This document shows positions 1 to 12,100 of a DNA stretch of 64,000 nt, one piece after another. This DNA comes from Marthasterias glacialis. Its lineage: Eukaryota; Echinodermata; Asteroidea; Forcipulatida; Asteriidae. The stretch spans positions 4,278,001-4,342,000 of the forward strand of contig OU452228.1 in NCBI GenBank assembly GCA_911728455.2, in the 5' to 3' direction. The first letter of the stretch is position 1; the number at the start of each line of letters is the position of its first letter. A model generated the notes under the pieces. That model did no database searches and was not told the origin of the DNA. It saw only the letters and a list, made by a program, of their open reading frames with translations. The translations under genes and the position numbers were made by a program.

Positions 1-1680
1 TTTTTTATACAGAACTTGAAAATGATGGAGCTAAGTTAAAATAATGCTGACATGTAAAATCCTGATGCAAGCTAGTTGCAGACATTCCGAAAAAGCAAAC
101 ATAAATGAATAAATAATCCCTACTCAAACTCACTCTCCTTCCCTTCTACTACCCCCTCCCGATCAATCTATCTAATTACTGGTCCATATTCATCTGCATA
201 AATCCCTGCCTGATAAAGCAATCGTTCCTGTATAATCAGGGGCATGGTTTATGCAGCAGTCTCTATCTTTTGCTCCTGGGTCTACATGACAGTCTTATAA
301 AGGCTCATGGGATGGGATGGTGAGTCATTTTTTTCCCTCTTGTGTTCCCACATTACTTTCTTTTTTTTCTCTATTTTCTCTCTCTTCCACTTGAAGAGCA
401 GGATGTAGGAATGCAAATAAAGACCTGTTAGAATGAAGTGGGGAATCACTTAACTAAGCACAGGGTGCCCCCCGAAAAAAAAAAAAAAAAATAAATAAAT
501 AAATAGATAAATAAATAAATGTCAAAATCTGAATATTTACAAATGTGTGAAAATCTTATGTGAGAATATATTAAGTGTTCACATTTTTAGGGTCTGCTTA
601 ATTAATTACAACAGATGCATGATTTTTCTATATGGCATTAAGAAATACATGAACAACAGGAGGGTCAATGCTGACAAGTTCAATATAATGCTGTAAAATG
701 TTAATCAATGAGGAATAGAACAGACAGTTTGTTTGAAAATTATTGTGTTAAAACGGTTATATGAGAAGTACGTCCAAAATTAAAGAAATGATAGAGTTCA
801 CAATATGTTTGTTATAATTTGATCCTGGCTGATGTACTAGTGTTGGGCAAGACACGCTCACAACCATGGAGTTTGTTTATCATGGCCTCAACAAAAAACA
901 TTGTCCCAATTGTCTCATTGGGATTGCAGGAGAGGGTCAGTGAAGTTTTGATTAACCAATTAAGCAACTGCTTAATTAAGAAGTGGAGTTTGATTATGAA
1001 ATATTGTTAGATTTCTTAACCATATTTCTCAGGAGATTTTCCTTTTTCAGTTTTTTTTTTTACGTGTACCGTTAGATTCGCTGGAACAAAATACAGATAC
1101 AAATCAGTAATATGAATTTGGCTTGGGCAATTTGTTGCCAGTCAGGATGGATTGCTTGTCAATTTTGTATCTTTTTTGTGCCCATATAAGTAATGATAGG
1201 CAGCTCTCATTGTACAAATTACATGTCGCTCTTTTATGTCATATTGCACTCGTGTACTTGTGCTGGCGTGGTTCATGTTAAAGCTGGGTGTCCCTGTTGA
1301 CTTAATATAATACCATTTCATCTTTGAAGTGCATTTGGAGTGAGAGCCATGGTAACCGGATGCTGTGAATTTAAGACTGATATCCCATCAACCGTGAGAA
1401 TTAACTTACTGTTAATATACATGAATTATTAAAAAGTCTTAAAGTACAAAGATATATCATCTGTGGAATTTTTGGATTCAAATGGTATTTTAAAGGGGTG
1501 AGACGGTGGTTTTTTGTTTTTTTATGTACATTTTATTTAAACCTTCTGTGTTGTAGTTTTTAAGAAAAGTATCCCAAATCCCAAAAAGTAAAAGCGAAAG
1601 TTTCTGTGAAAAGTGTTCACGACTTGTCCCCCTCTTTTTTTCTTTCTTTTTGTTTGTTTTTGTTTATATTAATTTTTATT
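1..1680. other. AT-rich spacer, no gene recognised
   Basis: No exon with convincing coding character was found on either strand. The open frames here are short and lack protein-like composition or splice signals. It holds only a poly-A/AAAT microsatellite and pyrimidine-rich tracts. An upstream non-coding exon of the TRIM2/3 gene could lie here or further downstream, but the sequence alone does not show one. Confidence 0.5.
475..520. repeat. poly-A followed by (AAAT)n microsatellite
   Basis: A run of A is followed by about eight AAAT units with one AGAT variant. Such tails often mark the 3' end of a retroposed element, but no element body is recognisable upstream. Confidence 0.85.
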
Positions 1681-1689
1681 TATTTGTTT

Positions 1690-1850
1690 ATTTGAAGGGG
1701 TTTGTCCTGGTGTTTGTGGCACGGGACCCTTGCAAGGTGCTATATAAATGGGTCTCTTAATTCAAACTTAGTATACTTGTCAATAAAGTGATTTGAGATG
1801 CCCTCAGATAAAGTGCTACATAGAACCGAGTATTACTATTATTATTAAAC
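1690..1850 (+). mobile_element. SINE/LINE 3'-end-like fragment
   Basis: The segment ends in a typical retroposon tail: a conserved-looking stretch around 'aaagtgctacatagaaccg' followed by ATT repeats near 1833-1846. No RNA polymerase III promoter boxes or coding frame are visible, so this is a tail-type match only. Inference from general appearance; not matched to a named family. Confidence 0.35.
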
Positions 1851-1898
1851 TCTGTAACAATGTTAATTAAAATTTTAGTCGCAGTTTAACGGCCTGCA

Positions 1899-2571
1899 GG
1901 GACCGATTTCACAAAGCACTAAGATTCATCTAAGATGAGTTGATAGTATTACCATAGTGATTTGTATTGTGACATCACACTTTGCTTAGCAATTAAAGGT
2001 TCACTGAAATACAAAGTATTAATGCTTTTATGTTACACCTTGTGATTTTTATAAAACGATTCACATGTAAGACATAATTTTTTGCATTCCTGTGTATTTT
2101 TCGCACAATTTGTTTTCTTTAAAAAATAACAGTCTTCAGGAACGCCCACAAAAATAGGTCACTTGCTAACATGGCTTGATTCTCAACGTGACATCACATG
2201 CATTACATAATGTTTCTTGAGCTATTCCAGAGAACAAATGTTCTGGGATTGGGTCTGCTAAAGGAATGACAAATATGTGTTCTTCCATTAACAAATTCAT
2301 TCTTGGTTGTAATGCATGTGATGTCACGTTGAGAATCCAGCCATTGTTACCAAGTGACCTATTTTTGCGGGCATTCCTGAAGACTGTTATTTTTTAAAGA
2401 AAACAAATTATGCAAAAATACACAGGAATGCAAAAAATGATTTCTTACAATTGAATCGTTTTATAAAAATTATAAGGTGTAACTTAATAGCATGAAAACT
2501 TTTAATTTCAGTGAACCTTTAAGATTGATTTGCAGTTCAGATCAATCTTAACTCTTTGTGAAACTGAGCCC
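1899..2571. mobile_element. fold-back element (GGG...TTTCACAAAG family) disrupted by an insertion
   Basis: The outer ends are inverted copies: GGGACCGATTTCACAAAG on the left, and on the right the reverse complement of GGGCTCAGTTTCACAAAG. Without the inner element at 1997-2518 and its TTAA copies it would be about 147 bp, close to the 128-bp fold-back elements at 3693 and 38798 whose ends share the TTTCACAAAG core. It looks like a diverged member of that family into which another element jumped. Confidence 0.6.
1997..2518. mobile_element. TTAA-flanked fold-back element, about 522 bp
   Basis: Long inverted arms run inward from AGGTTCACTGAAAT on the left to its reverse complement on the right. 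They share several hundred bases of inverted similarity, including the AAATAGGTCACTTG and CTCAACGTGACATCACATGC stretches. TTAA flanks it at 1993-1996 and 2519-2522, the target duplication typical of piggyBac-type transposases (established knowledge). No coding capacity, so it is non-autonomous. It sits inside the element at 1899-2571. Confidence 0.7.
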
Positions 2572-2935
2572 CTGGACTGGCAATTGAAACAAGCTTTTTT
2601 TTTCACAAACAATTCAAAGGCCAAACCCTGTAACTACATGTATTATGCGATGTTTTCTTGAAAAGGTTAGCAGCTTCTTCTTTTTCACTGAAATTTATAG
2701 AAGTAATTTTTTGTTGTACCGTGTTAACGAATACACTCTTCTGAAAACCAATGGCGTGTCATACCTTCCCTTTAACGGGCAGCTGAATGAATCCCTCTCA
2801 TCTTGCATGAATAATTCCTCAGTGATGGCCCAACATGATTAGGTGGTAAACCAAGGATATTATCTGTATCTCCCTCAAGACTCGGATGTAATAGGTATGA
2901 CGTCAGGAACACTTAAATCGATTAATCAGGCACAG

Positions 2936-2960
2936 CGAGAGAGAGAGAGAGAGAAGAGAG
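2936..2960. repeat. (GA)n microsatellite
   Basis: About ten GA dinucleotides followed by GAAGAGAG, at the head of a purine-rich stretch reaching about 3070. Confidence 0.85.
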
Positions 2961-3424
2961 AAGGGGGCAGAAAGGGTAGAAAGTAGTGTGCTTATTTGTT
3001 CATAGGGCTGCTGGATGTGGAGAGAGGAAAAGGAGAGGACGATATTCTGAGGAGAGGAGATGTGTGCGTAGGTGAAGACATCTGTTAGACAGGAAGCTAA
3101 GATGGCGCAGGAGAATAGTGTGAAGAAAAGTAGCTTAAAGGAGATATGTGTGCAGCCTTAATGAAATGCGTTCAATTTTAATTCATTGATTGTTCTTTTT
3201 AAAGAACATACAGCGTTGACATCCGCTGGCCACACAGTCATGAGTAAAAAGGCAAGATAAGTATTGACCCCTTGCATGCATGTCACACGCGGCTACTGCT
3301 GCCAAGTTCACCATTTTGGAAGTCAACAGGTAATCGTGTAAATGCCGCATTGCCTAAAATTCACTCTACACCGTATAATAACACAAAGGGACAACCAAAA
3401 TGGCGCAAACCTCTTTGCTTGGTG

Positions 3425-3466
3425 GGGAAATATATATATTTCGGTGGTGAAATATATATATTTCCC
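3425..3466. repeat. perfect AT-rich hairpin
   Basis: An 18-nt arm, GGGAAATATATATATTTC, is followed by the 6-nt loop GGTGGT and its exact reverse complement. There is no coding context. A poly-C run of 19 lies further on at 3662-3680. Confidence 0.8.
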
Positions 3467-3692
3467 TTCCCATGAACTTACAGAAGCATGATTTCAGCTA
3501 AATTTAAACTAAATAATTGTAATTAATTTAACCTTCCATAAGGTTATAACTACTGCCATATTACTTACTTGAAGCAATAGCCAATAGATCACTTACCCTG
3601 CTAAATTTAAGAAGAAGACATTACAAGCGATTGTTATAAAAAACAAGTGATAAGGTGTTCTCCCCCCCCCCCCCCCCCCCTTCCTTCACCAG

Positions 3693-3820
3693 GGGTGGAT
3701 TTCACAAAGTGCTAGGACTAGTCTTATCTCGAGTTAGGACGAGTAACTAGTCCTAGCTTATATAACTTGTCATATGTTAGGACTAGTCCTAAGTTATGAC
3801 TAGTTTTGTGAAATCCACCC
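3693..3820. mobile_element. 128-bp fold-back MITE, copy 1
   Basis: The terminal inverted repeats begin GGGTGGATTTCACAAAG and continue with the GCTAGGACTAGTC motif, so the whole element folds into a hairpin. It is flanked by CAG at 3690-3692 and CAG at 3821-3823, a possible 3-bp target duplication. A second copy of exactly the same length lies at 38798-38925. No coding capacity. Confidence 0.8.
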
Positions 3821-4200
3821 CAGAGTACATACTACATGTATGTGACATAGTCTTGGGTGGGCTATGGGCTCCTCTATAGCTATTAGAAATCCCTTGATGC
3901 ATAAAGAAAGGCTTGATGTGTGCAATCAGTTTATTTGATAAGTCATTTCTCTCAATTGATGTTTTGTTGGTAAAGATTGTTTAAGTTATTGTTTTGGTTA
4001 TGCAAGCTCAAAGTGGTTCTTTGATCCTTTCTAACATCCCCTTCCACTTTTGTTTTATTTTAGTCTCTGATCGTTGTGAGAATTGCTTGAATGGATTCTT
4101 ATATTAAAGGTTTTTATTTCTCAAGTAGAAGGTGTCATGGGTTGAAGAATTTTTTTTTCACTGGATATTTAGTATTTTTATTTATCAACTTTTTTGGCAG

Positions 4201-4254
4201 GCCTAATGCATCATGTTGCCAGAGTGATACAGCAGTGTCACCATCCTCGTCGCC
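4201..4254 (+). other. 5' UTR part of the first coding exon of TRIM2/3
   Basis: A strong splice acceptor, a T-rich tract ending in TTTTTGGCAG, lies directly before 4201. The start ATG at 4255 has a good Kozak context (GTCGCCATGG). The presence of this acceptor implies at least one upstream non-coding exon, not identified here. Confidence 0.6.
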
Positions 4255-7200
4255 ATGGCAGCGACACAGAGCCCTGTCGTCAAGCAAATTGATAAACAGT
4301 TCCTTGTCTGTGGCATCTGCCTAGAGCGGTACCACACCCCTAAGGTACTCCCCTGCCTCCACACCTTCTGCCAAAAGTGCCTGCAGAACTACGTCCCTGC
4401 AGAGTCCCTGACCCTCTCCTGCCCGCTCTGTCGCCAGCAATCCATCCTCCCGATTGAAGGGGTGACAGGTCTACAAAACAATTTCTTCATCACCAACCTG
4501 ATGGAGGTATTGGAGGGGCCAGACAGCAGCAGCGATGATGGGGCCAGCGGAGGGGATCAGCCCCACCACGCCGTGCCTTGTTGCTCCAGTCACGAGGGGG
4601 AGCCCTTGGATTATTATTGTGATGACTGTGAGACAGCGGTCTGTGGTGAGTGTACTGAGTCAGAGCATGTGGATCATCCTACAGTGCTTCTAAGTGACAT
4701 CATTGATGAACATAAGGAGGTATTGAGGGATATACTGGAGAAAGCTAAGCACCAGGTAAAGATGTCATCCTTTTAAGTCCAACCAAAGTTCATCATGAAA
4801 AAAGTAATCACTCAACAAGCCCAATTATTTTCGCTATGTTGTACACGTAAAGAGCAATGTTTACAGATTGTCGTATATGTTTTAACAAAAATATATGTAT
4901 CACAAAAACCAATTTCATGAACGTCTTACTGAATTATAAGTGTTGTTCTCAATTGCAAGAACAATTACATATCTTTATTACATATGCCCGCAGAGCGTAT
5001 GTTGTCAAAGCAAGTTGCCTTAAAGCTTTTACGTTGAAAAACCAGACTAATCTCAAAGGCACTTTCAGAGGCAGTATTTATAGAGAGTTATTTGTGTACT
5101 GGAAAACACAATTTGTTTCAGGTCAAATCAGATTTTAAGAGAATCTGTTTTTTTATGCCTTCAAATCAAACCATCTACCGTTTTGTTATATTTTGATTTA
5201 AGTATGATGTATGAATGGAGCCTAAACCTATTTTTGTTTTTTTTGTTTATGGATACTTAACAATTTGCATTTAGATTCCACGTCTGCAGGATGCCATTGA
5301 GCGAGTAACAACCATCAACCAAAACCTAGAGGAGAAGAAAAACAAAGCGGAGACGGAAATACTGACGTCCTTCGACACACTGGAGAGAGGAATCCAAGAG
5401 AGAAAAGAGACCCTAATCAACGAGCTGAAGGCCACCCATGATGCCAAGGAAGAGGTGCTTCAGAAACAGCAGGAAGTCCTGGAGAAAGAGCTTCTCAGTA
5501 TTGAGCATAATTGTGACTTCACCGAGCAGGCACTACGCAGTGGCAACGAGATGCAGATTCTGCTAGTCCGGAAACAAATGGGACAGCGTCTGCGAGAGCT
5601 AACAGAACAGTGCCAACATCTCCAGCCAGAGGAGAATGATTTCATTTTCTTTGCTGGTGAGATCAGCGAGATGGAGAAGTCATTGGCAAACCTCGGCGCA
5701 GTGCACAGCAACAGTGCCATTGCCCATGAGACTGTAGCCGTAGGGGAAGGGTTGAAGCGAGCCTTCAGTGGGGAGCAGATGATTGTAACTATAACAACGA
5801 AGAGCTATCAAGGGGCTTTAATAACCATCGGAGGAGCTGAAATCTGTGCCCAGCTTTACTCCTCAGATGGTGGGGTTCATGACACACGAGTGATTGATAA
5901 CAAGAACGGTACATATGATGTCTTGTATACAATACACAAAGAAGGCCCACATCAGCTGAGTATAAAACTCTTTGGTCGTCACATCAAGGGGAGCCCCTTT
6001 AAGCTGCGTGTGTTGAGGGAGAGCAGCTCATCCAGTCCCAAGTCACCGACCAGTAAGATCCCAAGGAGTAACATCAAACAACGTGCAATGAGAAGACCAC
6101 AGAGTGCTGCTGGGTCGCTGAGAGTCTATCGTAAATCTAACCCCATCGAGGATGATCTGGTACTCATCATGGGCCAGAGAGGGCGTAATAAAGGGGAGTT
6201 CACAAACCCACAAGGTGTAGGGACCACCGCCGCCAATGGTGGCCGGATTGTGGTTGCAGATAGCAACAATCAGTGCATACAAGTCTTCAATAATACTGGT
6301 GACTGCAAACACAAATTTGGCATCCGAGGTCGCAGCAATGGCCAGCTGCAGCGACCCACTGGTGTTGCATTCACAGCATCTGGAAACTATGTCGTTGCTG
6401 ACTACGACAACAAATGGGTGAACATCTTCGGACCAGACGGGAAGTTCATCAATAAGATTGGAACGGGAAAGCTCATCGGACCAAAGGGAGTCTGTGTGGA
6501 CAGCAACAACAACATCATCGTCGTCGACAACAAGTCTAGCTCCATCTTGATCTTCACATCAACAGGAAAGCTCCTGAACAAGTTTGGATCAAGAGGAGCT
6601 GAAGACCAACAGCTGTGTGGACCTCACTTTGTGGACGTCAATAATAGTAACCAGATAGTGGTGTCTGACTTCCATAATCACTGCATCAAGGTGAGTCCAT
6701 TTCAATCTGGACAAATGGAATATAAATGTATTTGTGCATGTGGTTTTTTTTTACCCATACACCGATGTGTGTTAAGCATTGTATCTGTACTTTCCCAAGT
6801 CCTGTGAAAAAAATTCCACATGCATATTCCTTGGGTGGGATTAGAACCCACGATCCCCGCCATTCTAGAGCAGATATCTTACCAACTAGACTGCCAAGAT
6901 TGTGGCAGCTAGACAAATAGTATTCTTAGTATGCAAAAATTGACATCTATTATAATATACTTGTAGATGTTTTTATCCACTTCATTCAAATATTTTGGTA
7001 TCAATATTAAAAAATTGCACCTGCTCATTCCTAAGTCAAAATGAATGCATGAATTATTTTAATAATACTAACTTGCCATAAAGCTTACTGTATTCGTAGC
7101 TTGTTATTTTCAAAGTGGTACTTGTATTTGTCATTGTTTTTACTCTAACCGAAAGCATATATTTGTGTATGACTTTTTTCGCTGTTTGAGCAGAGTTTTT

Positions 7201-8425
7201 TCAAAAAAGTTTGGGTTTTTTTCCTTCTAAAGGAGAACGTTCAATGGGCGTTTATATTGTGCAAGCCAAAAAGATATGTTTGTTCATTTCCTGTTAATTG
7301 TACTCAGCACTGTGACGACATTACCTGATCTCTTCCCTTCACCAGGTGTTTGAGCAAGACGGGCAGCTAGTGACAATGTTCGGATCAAGGGGTGAGGGAA
7401 ACGGACAGTTCAATGCCCCTACAGGTGTGGCTGTTGACCTCATCGGGAACATCATTGTAGCTGACTGGGGGAACAGCAGAATCCAGGTAATGTGGCTGCA
7501 GACGAGAGAGACAGTATTTTTTGAGACCCAAGGAATTGATCCGGGGTTGGTTGATCAATGCATGTAGATACCTAGAGTGGAAGCATACTCAAATCTGTCT
7601 TACTCTGTCTAGACTAAACTAAAAGGCTACACTTTCAACCTAATCATGCAACACTGGATCAGGCAAACAAGATCATCATCTACTAGAGCTAAAATAAATG
7701 TGCAATTGACGGGTGGGTGGGGGGGAGGTAGTTTGCTGAAATACAACACCTCGCTTATAGAACTAGCGACCTCATTACAGACTTTGTTTAAGCTCAAATA
7801 CGAATGATCATAGAAGTTTTTTGTTGCATATTCATGCAATGAATCTCCAGTGTTTAATCTTCTTGCCCCCATTTCATTTTGATTGACTTTTTGAGTGACG
7901 GTTGACTCTAAAATTGTATGATTATATAATCTTCTATATATGAATGGACTGAATTATGTACATGTATTAAACAAGGTTATTAATGTCATCATGTACTAAT
8001 TGAACTCAGCGCTTACCTCCTTTTTGCAGAGTAGGTAAGCAACCATATGTATTCAGTTTTGTGATGTGACATTATTGTTATACTTAAACAACTTTTTTTT
8101 TTCAAATTTCTTTGCAATTGTACTAGAAAATGTCAATACTGCATGCAAAAATACCTTTAAATGTAAAGGACTGGAATATTAAAGATGACTTATTTTTGGA
8201 TGTATACAGCCAGTTATTAAGCCACTTTTCTTGTCCCTTCCCCCTGTCATTCTCTCAATCTTCCCCTTCAAGGTCTTTGATCACACGGGCTCCTTCCTCT
8301 CCTATGTCAACACCACCGGGGATCCTCTCTACGGCCCCCAGGACCTGGCCATCACCAGCGACGGTCACGTGGCTGTGGCGGACTCCGGTAACCACTGTGT
8401 CAAGGTGTACAAGTACTTGCAGTAG
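4255..8425 (+). CDS. TRIM2/3: TRIM2/TRIM3-type RING E3 ubiquitin ligase with filamin and NHL domains
   Basis: Four coding exons join in phase 0: 4255-4755, 5275-6690, 7346-7486 and 8273-8425, all with GT-AG borders, giving 736 residues (vertebrate TRIM2/TRIM3 are about 744). Visible domains: RING with C19, C22, C34, H36, C39, C42, C56, C59; B-box 2 with C110, H113, C122, C125, C130, C133, H138, H141; coiled coil about 150-300; filamin/ABP280 repeat about 322-414; NHL beta-propeller about 455-736, ending in [16 protein letters not shown], almost the vertebrate TRIM2/3 C-terminus. TRIM-NHL proteins of this class ubiquitinate cytoskeletal and trafficking cargo (for example neurofilament light chain for TRIM2) and are prominent in neurons. 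The single copy with features of both paralogues suggests the pre-duplication orthologue (inference). A SINE lies in the second intron. TRIM71 is less likely, because the RING and C-terminus match TRIM2/3. Confidence 0.95.
6751..6914 (-). mobile_element. tRNA-derived SINE, copy 1 (in a TRIM2/3 intron)
   Basis: Read on the minus strand, it begins with a tRNA-like head carrying an A-box-like TAGTTGGTAAGATATC region and a B-box-like GGTTCTAATCCC. A body follows with CACAGGACTTGGGAAAGTAC and TTAACACACATCGGTGTATG. The same head-body order occurs at 29641-29810. Polymerase III A and B boxes in such a head are the hallmark of tRNA-derived SINEs. Confidence 0.75.
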
Positions 8426-9127
8426 AAGGTACGCCAGTGTCCCTATGTTCCATGCAGAGGGCTTTTGGATATGTTATGTAATGGAAGCGCGGCAAGAAGC
8501 GGGTCATGGCAGTATTAAAAATGAGTTGGCTATGTCATCAGTGACATCATAAGAAATATCAACGACAACGATATAAAAAACGTCCAAAACAAGTGCAAGC
8601 AAATTTTGTCTGTAGAATTCTAAAAAAGGTGTATGGAATTTTTAGAGCAGCCTTTGATGAGTAGAGAGAGATGTCTCTGTAGAATAAGGTAGTTGGTATA
8701 CTTAATGAGATATCAAGGCATGCTCTGTTTACGACACTCCTTTTTAGCAGGACTGAAAGAGAAAATGGAGGTGCTGAATCTTGTAAAACATAGTTCTGCA
8801 ATAAACTTTTCTGCACCACCATTTCATGCTGTTGCACCGTGATTTTCTTGCTTAAAGATTCTGCCAAGGCCGAATGTAGTACACTTTGGCAGATCTCACC
8901 GAAGAAATGAGAATATAGAGAAAAAAAATGCACACAAAATTAGGTCAATTAGAATTTCAGTCATCATGCACTTTCTTGGATTAGTTGCTGAAAAATGTGT
9001 TTTCTTTGGGGAAAAGACCCAAGCAAAACATACTCTATTAAACTGGTAACTGTTGTGTCAAATAGTATCATAGCCAACTCATTGTAGTGTTGTAGTGAAA
9101 TGCAAACATTTCGCTGATAGAAATAAA
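8426..9127 (+). other. probable TRIM2/3 3' UTR
   Basis: The sequence downstream of the stop codon is AT-rich and non-coding. Candidate poly-A signals AATAAA occur at 8800-8805, 9122-9127 and, further on, 10188-10193. Which is used cannot be decided without transcript data. Confidence 0.4.
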
Positions 9128-12100
9128 CCCAATTTGAAATCGGCATTTCTGAGCAATTGTTAAGATATGCATTTTATGCGAAAACATACAGATAAAATTC
9201 ATATGCAAATGTATGCATGAAACAATTCATCAAGATTTTACTGAACACTGCAACAATTAAACATAACGATTGCCACAAATTTGACCAATAAGATGTTCAG
9301 AATGATTTGCATGAATGTCACAATCTAATTGAACATTAACAATACGAAATGGTTCACATCTTTCGATGATCACGTCTTTGGATGGTCACATTTTTGGATG
9401 ATCGAGTTTTTGCTTTATGCATGGAATTATTATTTTTTATACTTTGTTAAAGTTTTGCTGCATATATTGTGTTTGTAAAAATGTACATTTCTTTTGGAAA
9501 TATGTACAGTCAAAACAATGCTTGCTAAAGTTATTTTGTACTTTTGATCAAAAGAGTTGTGTATATTTATTTGTAATGTAAAACGAAGATGTAATATATT
9601 ACTGTTGCATAAGTGTTAATAGAATGCCTAAATTGATTTTCCCCCTCTCTTTTTGTTCTGTAGAAATTACTTTACAATTTGTTTTGGTTATTTTTCTGTT
9701 TTTCCAAATTATCACTGGTATAGATTTCTTGTGCAAGTTAACCACACAGAACATAACTTGCCCTTAAACTATCCAGAATTATTCAAATAAGGAGTTGACA
9801 ACTTCTTGCATGTTTTGTGTTGTTGTTTTTTGTTGTTTTTTCTTCTTTCACCATCTATCTGTTGGTTAAACAACTGGTTTTCAGATAAAAGTATTTGTGC
9901 AGAGTTGCCTAATACATTTTTTAAATCACACTGAATGTAAAGTTGATATAAGTACTATAATCCCTGAGAATCTTCCCCTTTTAAAGAATCTAAATTAATA
10001 CACTTTAACAAAATTTAATCAACTTCTTGCTCCATACGTGGAAACATAATAATGTGTTTGATAATTTTTTTATTCTTAAGGTTTCTCAGACTAATTGGTC
10101 TAGAGCAGGACACTTAGTGTTCAAAGGCCAATGGTGAGACTAAAAGTTACGCATCCCAGGTCAGTGTGCTTACATCTTTGAGAAAGCAATAAACCATAAT
10201 TGCTTCTCTTCACCCGGGAGGATAAATGGAGACCTAAGAGGGCAGACATGGACTCTTGAGATGAATGAAGCATGTTGCCATTCACAGCATGGCTTTAGTT
10301 ACTCCTCAGAGAGCTGAGATGAGTATTGGAACGAACTGGCTTATGCACAATACATGTCATTTCATTGCTTTGCTTAAAGCCAATCCTTCACTCATCATCG
10401 ACTAGCTAGAAGAACATTTTTTTATTAAATTTCAAACTCAACAGTGATAAATTGCATTATTTGTCCCCATTTTGTCCAACCTGATTTTTGGGGAAAATCC
10501 CCTTTGTGTACCTTTTTAAGCTGAAATCTTCACTAAGTGGCCATCTTTGGCCTCTGTGTTGTTTCCTGCATAATGAACATTTTCTATAATTAGTGAATTT
10601 ATCACCCCAAAACAAAAGGACAAACTATTTGTTCCTTTGGGCCTCATTTGGTGTGATGCATCATGTGGAAAAACTCAAGATGGCTGCACCATGATCAAGG
10701 TCCCTTTTGTTAGAAGTTCTTGTTGATTAATACACAGTTACACTTTATTGCCTGCACTTCTAAACACTGCATGTGCATGTTAATTTTCTTTGCTAGTATA
10801 ATTAAGTGCTCTGTTGTTGCGTTTCTTTGCTAGTTTGATTATTTTCTCATTCCAAAGCTTTGATGATATTGAACCAAATTAAAAACAGAAATATAGCAGA
10901 AATTGTACCATACGCAAATGTGCCAAAGGCAGGCATGATGCCAACTTATGTCTGGGAAATCTTGTACATAGGTGTAAAAAAAACAAAAAAAAACCATACA
11001 ATTTATGCAAAGATGTTATTCCATATTCACGAATGCTCAAATACTGCCGTGCCTTTCTTCTCAATTGACAAGGGTGCTGTTTTGTCATGGATATAAAACT
11101 TGGTATTCGTTTTTGGTGTGTGGCAACTTACTGCAAATACTTTGCCGGCTTTTTTACTTGGTAAAATGGCTTCCATTTGCTAATAATAATATTGTTTCTC
11201 TAATCCCAGTTTGGTCAGTCCTAAGGGAAAAATGGGGAGAATTTACTCTCAGTTTGTACACAGGAGACAAATTGAATGTTTTTTATTTTATACTTGCTTA
11301 TTTGTTTTTCATAGCAACACGATTACTCACGGTTGTATTTAAAAGAAGAAGTTCATCATTCTAAAAGAAGTTGCAGTTAGTGATTACAGTATCATCGTCT
11401 TATTCAGTGTCAGATTCCAAATCAATTTCCCTGGTAGTTACTTTACTCCAATAATTGCACTACAGCTCAATTTGACAATGATTCTGATTAAAACAAAATG
11501 GGATATTGTAGAGAACCAGTTAAAAAATCAAATGATTACGCTGCCTGTCTACCAATCTGCATGCCAAGTTTACCTCTGTGACAACATTTCTTGCAAACCC
11601 AGTACTATGTTAATCCAAAAACAGCAAGCAGTTGAATGATAAGGTTTTGAGTAAGTTATACCACTTGCTGGTCATTTCGTGCTGGGTTACAAGATGCACT
11701 CATAAATAACTCAGTGCTTTCTTAAAAAGGCAAAGTGAAGTGAATTGTGTATATAGTATACAACTAGAGCTCTCTGCATGAAACTACTAACAGGAATGAG
11801 TCGAACCGGAATAAACTGGATTGAGCTGGTTGACACTGGCCGGCGCTGGATCTAAGTGGGCCCTGGTGCTGTCCTGTTTGCCTCTGTAATTCATGCATGT
11901 TGTCATGGTAGCAAAAAACTGCAGGGAAGGGAACTAACAACTAATGCCAACGATTCTTTGTGAATAGAAACTAGTTTTGAAAAATACACACATTATAATT
12001 ATATAAACCCATGCAAATAATTGCAGCTAATATGTTAAAATGGTGGCTTCAACCATTCAGACATTTGCTACTAACATTAACAGATCATTCATACCATTTA

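Noticed and set aside
3110..3160. Possible alternative first coding exon of TRIM2/3 beginning at an ATG near 3103
   Set aside because: The short frame (MAQENSVKKSSLK...) has no splice donor in a usable position before its stop codon and no match to TRIM2/3 N-termini.
5460..5720. Minus-strand open frame over the TRIM2/3 coiled-coil exon
   Set aside because: It is the antisense shadow of a clearly coding exon, with no splice context and no family resemblance.
8130..8552. Open frame overlapping the last TRIM2/3 exon
   Set aside because: It runs in another frame across the intron-exon border and gives a low-complexity Ser/Pro product; the NHL frame is the supported one.
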